Below the pieces are notes generated by a model that saw only the letters and a program-made list of their open reading frames with translations, made no database searches and had not been told where the DNA came from. A DNA stretch of 8,404 nucleotides from Bacteroidota bacterium (GTDB lineage Bacteria; Bacteroidota; Bacteroidia; Bacteroidales; UBA932): NCBI GenBank assembly GCA_017860395.1, contig JAGDMC010000052.1, positions 1 to 8,404 on the forward strand, given 5' to 3'. Made by a program: the position numbers and the translations under genes. Positions 5,980 to 8,404 of the stretch are shown here, piece by piece. How positions within the stretch are numbered: the stretch's first letter is position 1; every line of letters starts with the position of its first letter.

Positions 5980-8097
5980 ATGAAAGAGGTAATATCGAGA
6001 GTAAGCTACATATATTTCATAATTTTTTTCGCTGCGATGCTGGTGATCGGGCGGATTGTGCAGCTGCAGTTCTTTGCCACCCTTCCGGTGAGTTCGGAAG
6101 ATATTTCTTTCCGCATTGAAGAGATTGAGGCGGTAAGAGGAAGTGTTCTGGCAAAAGACGGTCGCTCTCTTGCAAGCTCAGTCCCATACTATCAGGTGAG
6201 GATGGACTGCGTAGTCCCAACTGATACCGCTTTTAACAATAATGTTGCGGCACTTGCATCGGCACTTGCCGATTTTTTTGGTGACAAACCCGCAGCTGAT
6301 TACAAGAATGAACTTATTGCTGCCAAGAAAAAAAAGAACCGGTACAAAGCAATTGGCAACAGACTTGTCGATTATTCGGAGCTTAACCAGATCCGTCAGT
6401 TTCCTATATTCAACCTTGGCGCAAACAAAGGCGGATTTATCAGTGAACAAAAAAACAAAAGAAACAATCCTTATGGAAGGCTGGCCTACCGTACAATCGG
6501 ATTTATTAACTCAGTTGGCGTTGGTGTTGGCATTGAAGGGAGCTACGACTATTATCTGAAAGGTATTCCCGGCAAACAAACTGTACAGCGGTTGCTTGGG
6601 GGTGAATGGATGCCGGTAAATAACGAAGAGGCTATTTTACCTCTCGATGGTTATGATGTTCAGACAACTCTTGATATTGACATCCAGGAGGCAGCCGAGG
6701 ATGCTCTAAGAAATCAGCTTTCGCTTTCAGATGTATTCGAAGGGGCAACCGCTATTGTAATGGAGGTAAAAACCGGAGCAATAAGGGCCATTACCAACAT
6801 GAAGAAAATGCCCAACGGCGAATTTGACGAATCATTCAATTACGCAATCGGTCAGGCAACAGAGCCCGGCTCAACATTCAAGCTTGCCACTCTGGTTGCG
6901 CTCATCGAGGACGGCTATGTTACTCTTGATACCCCTATTGATGCGGGAAACGGGAAATGGCAATACAGCACTAAGGTTTTTACCGATGTAACCAAGGGCG
7001 GATACGGACAGATTAATGTGCTAAAGGCATTTGAAAAATCTTCAAACGTAGCTTTTGCGAAACTTGCAGTTGAATACTACTCAAACAACGAAAAAAGATA
7101 TGTGGACCGCCTGCACAATATGAAGATAGGCGACAAGTTCAATCTTGATATTTTAGGTGAAGGGCGTGCAGTAATGCATTCGCCGGGAGACCCCATGTGG
7201 TCCAAACTGACGTTGCCAATGATGGCAATGGGGTATGCCTCCCTCCTGACTCCCCTCCATACTCTTACGTTTTATAATGCCATTGCAAACGGCGGCAAAA
7301 TGATGAAACCATACTTTGTGGAAAATCTTCAAAGAAACGGACTTGTAGAAAAACAATTCGGCCCTCAGGAACTGAGCGGCTCCATCTGTTCAAAATCGAC
7401 AATTGAGCTGGTTCATAAAGCACTCAGAGGTGTTGTTACAGAGGGTACCGGCAAGACAATAAATGACAAACGTTATTCAATATCCGGCAAAACAGGTACG
7501 GCACAAATAGCATTTGACGGAAGATACATCGACTCTCAGGGATATCGTAAACATCAGGCATCGTTTGCAGGATTTTTTCCAAGCGAAAATCCAAAATATT
7601 GCGCTATAGTTGTTTTATATACAAATAAGACCAGAGCCAATTTCTATGGCGGGTCCTGGGCTGCACCTGTGTTTAAGCAAGTCGCGGATAAAATATATGC
7701 ATCCAACCCCCAATGGGAAAAACCGCTTACAGGCAAGGGCAAGGCAACAGATACCTCTCCTTATGTACTTTCAGGAAAGGCAGAAGAGACTTCGAAGCTT
7801 CTGGCAGAATTTAAGGGTGCAGGCAAATATAATGCGCCTAAAAACGGATGGGTCGAATTTAAAAAAGACTCTCTCGACAAGGTTGTTGCGGTTGAATACA
7901 TTATAGAGAGGGACAGCCTTCCAAGCGTTATCAACATGGGATTGCGCGACGCTCTTTACCTTCTTGAAAATGAAGGTTACAAGGTAACTTTTTCCGGTAA
8001 GGGGAAAGTTGTGACACAAACACCGGCTCCAGGAACTTCAATGGAAAAAAATCAAATTGTAAACATAATCCTTTCCGAAGAATATGAAACTAAATAG
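5980..8097 (+). CDS. ftsI: Septal peptidoglycan transpeptidase FtsI (class B PBP) with C-terminal PASTA domain
   Basis: 705 residues. A single membrane anchor (about 9-32) is followed by a class B penicillin-binding protein dimerisation/pedestal domain with RGSVLAKDGRSLA (53-65), then the transpeptidase domain. All three active-site motifs are present: STFK with nucleophile Ser298, SSN (354-356) and KTGT (504-507). A PASTA domain ends the protein (about 646-701, with PSVINMGLRDALYLLENEGY). Role: cross-linking of septal peptidoglycan in the periplasm with FtsW, controlled by the FtsQ/L/B complex. The length and PASTA tail are common in Bacteroidota FtsI, whereas E. coli FtsI (588 aa) lacks PASTA. 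SpoVD/PBP2x-type names are alternatives, but the dcw position between ftsL and murE supports ftsI. Its last 14 bases overlap the murE start. Confidence 0.96.
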   Translation: MKEVISRVSYIYFIIFFAAMLVIGRIVQLQFFATLPVSSEDISFRIEEIEAVRGSVLAKDGRSLASSVPYYQVRMDCVVPTDTAFNNNVAALASALADFFGDKPAADYKNELIAAKKKKNRYKAIGNRLVDYSELNQIRQFPIFNLGANKGGFISEQKNKRNNPYGRLAYRTIGFINSVGVGVGIEGSYDYYLKGIPGKQTVQRLLGGEWMPVNNEEAILPLDGYDVQTTLDIDIQEAAEDALRNQLSLSDVFEGATAIVMEVKTGAIRAITNMKKMPNGEFDESFNYAIGQATEPGSTFKLATLVALIEDGYVTLDTPIDAGNGKWQYSTKVFTDVTKGGYGQINVLKAFEKSSNVAFAKLAVEYYSNNEKRYVDRLHNMKIGDKFNLDILGEGRAVMHSPGDPMWSKLTLPMMAMGYASLLTPLHTLTFYNAIANGGKMMKPYFVENLQRNGLVEKQFGPQELSGSICSKSTIELVHKALRGVVTEGTGKTINDKRYSISGKTGTAQIAFDGRYIDSQGYRKHQASFAGFFPSENPKYCAIVVLYTNKTRANFYGGSWAAPVFKQVADKIYASNPQWEKPLTGKGKATDTSPYVLSGKAEETSKLLAEFKGAGKYNAPKNGWVEFKKDSLDKVVAVEYIIERDSLPSVINMGLRDALYLLENEGYKVTFSGKGKVVTQTPAPGTSMEKNQIVNIILSEEYETK

Positions 8098-8404
8098 CAT
8101 ATTAGACAGAGTTAAAGTACTGGAAAGTCATGGTGACAAAAATGTTACCATCAGTGGTATATGTTTCGATTCCAGATCCTGTAAAAAGGGCGATCTTTTT
8201 ATCGCATTACGGGGCAGTTCATCGGACGGGCATCAGTTCATAGGGATGGCTCTCAAATTTCTATGACAGGCCTTCAGAAAAAATCAAAATAGTAGGAATA
8301 ACCGGAACAAACGGGAAAACAACAACAGTTACCCTGCTGTATCGTCTCTTCACTGCACTTGGATATAAATGCGGCCTTCTGTCTACTATTGTAAACTACA
8401 TTGC
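8084..8404 (+). pseudogene. murE: UDP-MurNAc-tripeptide synthetase MurE, internally deleted and frameshifted, 3' end outside window
   Basis: The frame from ATG 8084 encodes a normal MurE N terminus: the substrate-binding DSRSCKKGDLFIALRG (residues 29-44) and [10 protein letters not shown], then a stop at 8264-8266 after 60 residues. From about 8253 another frame, shifted by +1, reads [18 protein letters not shown] and continues through the ATP-binding loop GTNGKTT to STIVNYI at the window edge, all typical MurE. In family members the A-rich helix of the first part and the FYDRP segment are separated by roughly 35-40 residues (a GA.AIVCE-type strand and following helix, from memory); these are absent. 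The lesion thus looks like a deletion of about 110-120 bases, not a multiple of three. MurE, the ligase adding the diamino acid (probably meso-diaminopimelate), is normally essential, so an assembly or sequencing error is a strong alternative. The start overlaps ftsI by 14 bases. Confidence 0.8.

Noticed and set aside
6242..6559. Possible extra gene of about 105 codons in another frame within ftsI
   Set aside because: It lies entirely inside the strongly supported ftsI coding sequence, has no recognisable motif, and its composition fits an out-of-frame shadow.
8246..8270. Programmed ribosomal frameshift in murE
   Set aside because: A frameshift alone would not explain the missing stretch of conserved MurE sequence between the two frames, and no strong slippery heptamer with a downstream structure is visible.
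1..8404. Mobile elements, CRISPR arrays, tRNA or rRNA genes, defence systems
   Set aside because: No transposase, integrase, terminal inverted repeats, spaced CRISPR repeats or RNA gene patterns were seen; the region is core chromosome.

Overview
This window looks like a chromosomal segment from a member of the Bacteroidota, probably a Bacteroidales-like anaerobe. The signs are the start of a division and cell wall (dcw) cluster in the usual order mraZ-rsmH-ftsL-ftsI-murE, an FtsI with a C-terminal PASTA domain, a very divergent small FtsL-like protein, an M23 lipoprotein with a Bacteroidota-style catalytic site, and promoter elements of the Bacteroidota sigma type (TTTG ... TAnnTTTG) in place of classical -35/-10 boxes. 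The assignment rests on recognising protein families and gene order by eye; no search was run.

Layout. From 1 to 1167 (+) lies the C-terminal part of an Uup-type ABC-F ATPase whose start is outside the window. It meets, tail to tail and only 2 bases apart, a complete ettA (1170-2846, -), a second ABC-F ATPase that acts on the ribosome. Upstream of ettA on the same strand is an M23-family lipoprotein peptidase (2882-4132, -). A compact divergent control region of about 146 bases (4133-4278) separates this peptidase from mraZ. The dcw cluster then runs rightwards: mraZ (4279-4725), rsmH (4736-5647), an ftsL-like gene (5657-5977), ftsI (5980-8097) and the start of murE (8084 to the window edge). 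Its genes are spaced by 10, 9 and 2 bases and then overlap by 14 bases, as expected of one transcription unit.

How the genes fit together. MraZ is the transcriptional regulator that commonly heads dcw clusters. RsmH methylates 16S rRNA. FtsL and FtsI belong to the septal peptidoglycan synthesis complex. MurE adds the third amino acid of the peptide stem to the cytoplasmic precursor. The divergently transcribed M23 protein is a probable peptidoglycan hydrolase or hydrolase regulator, so wall synthesis and wall cleavage flank one shared control region. The two ABC-F proteins concern translation and are not obviously linked to the wall genes.

Main points of interest. (1) Immediately upstream of mraZ are four direct repeats with an exact 10-base period, which I read as candidate MraZ boxes with phased A-tracts. 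(2) The best mraZ and M23 promoters face each other over the same DNA, suggesting mutually exclusive firing. (3) murE is broken: its N-terminal domain jumps straight into the segment before the ATP-binding loop, with a frame change and apparent loss of roughly 35-40 codons. Because murE is normally essential, this is either an assembly error or a real deletion with a second copy elsewhere. (4) The M23 protein has HxD where most active M23 enzymes have HxH. I see no mobile element, CRISPR array, tRNA or rRNA, and no clear novel defence or biosynthetic system.
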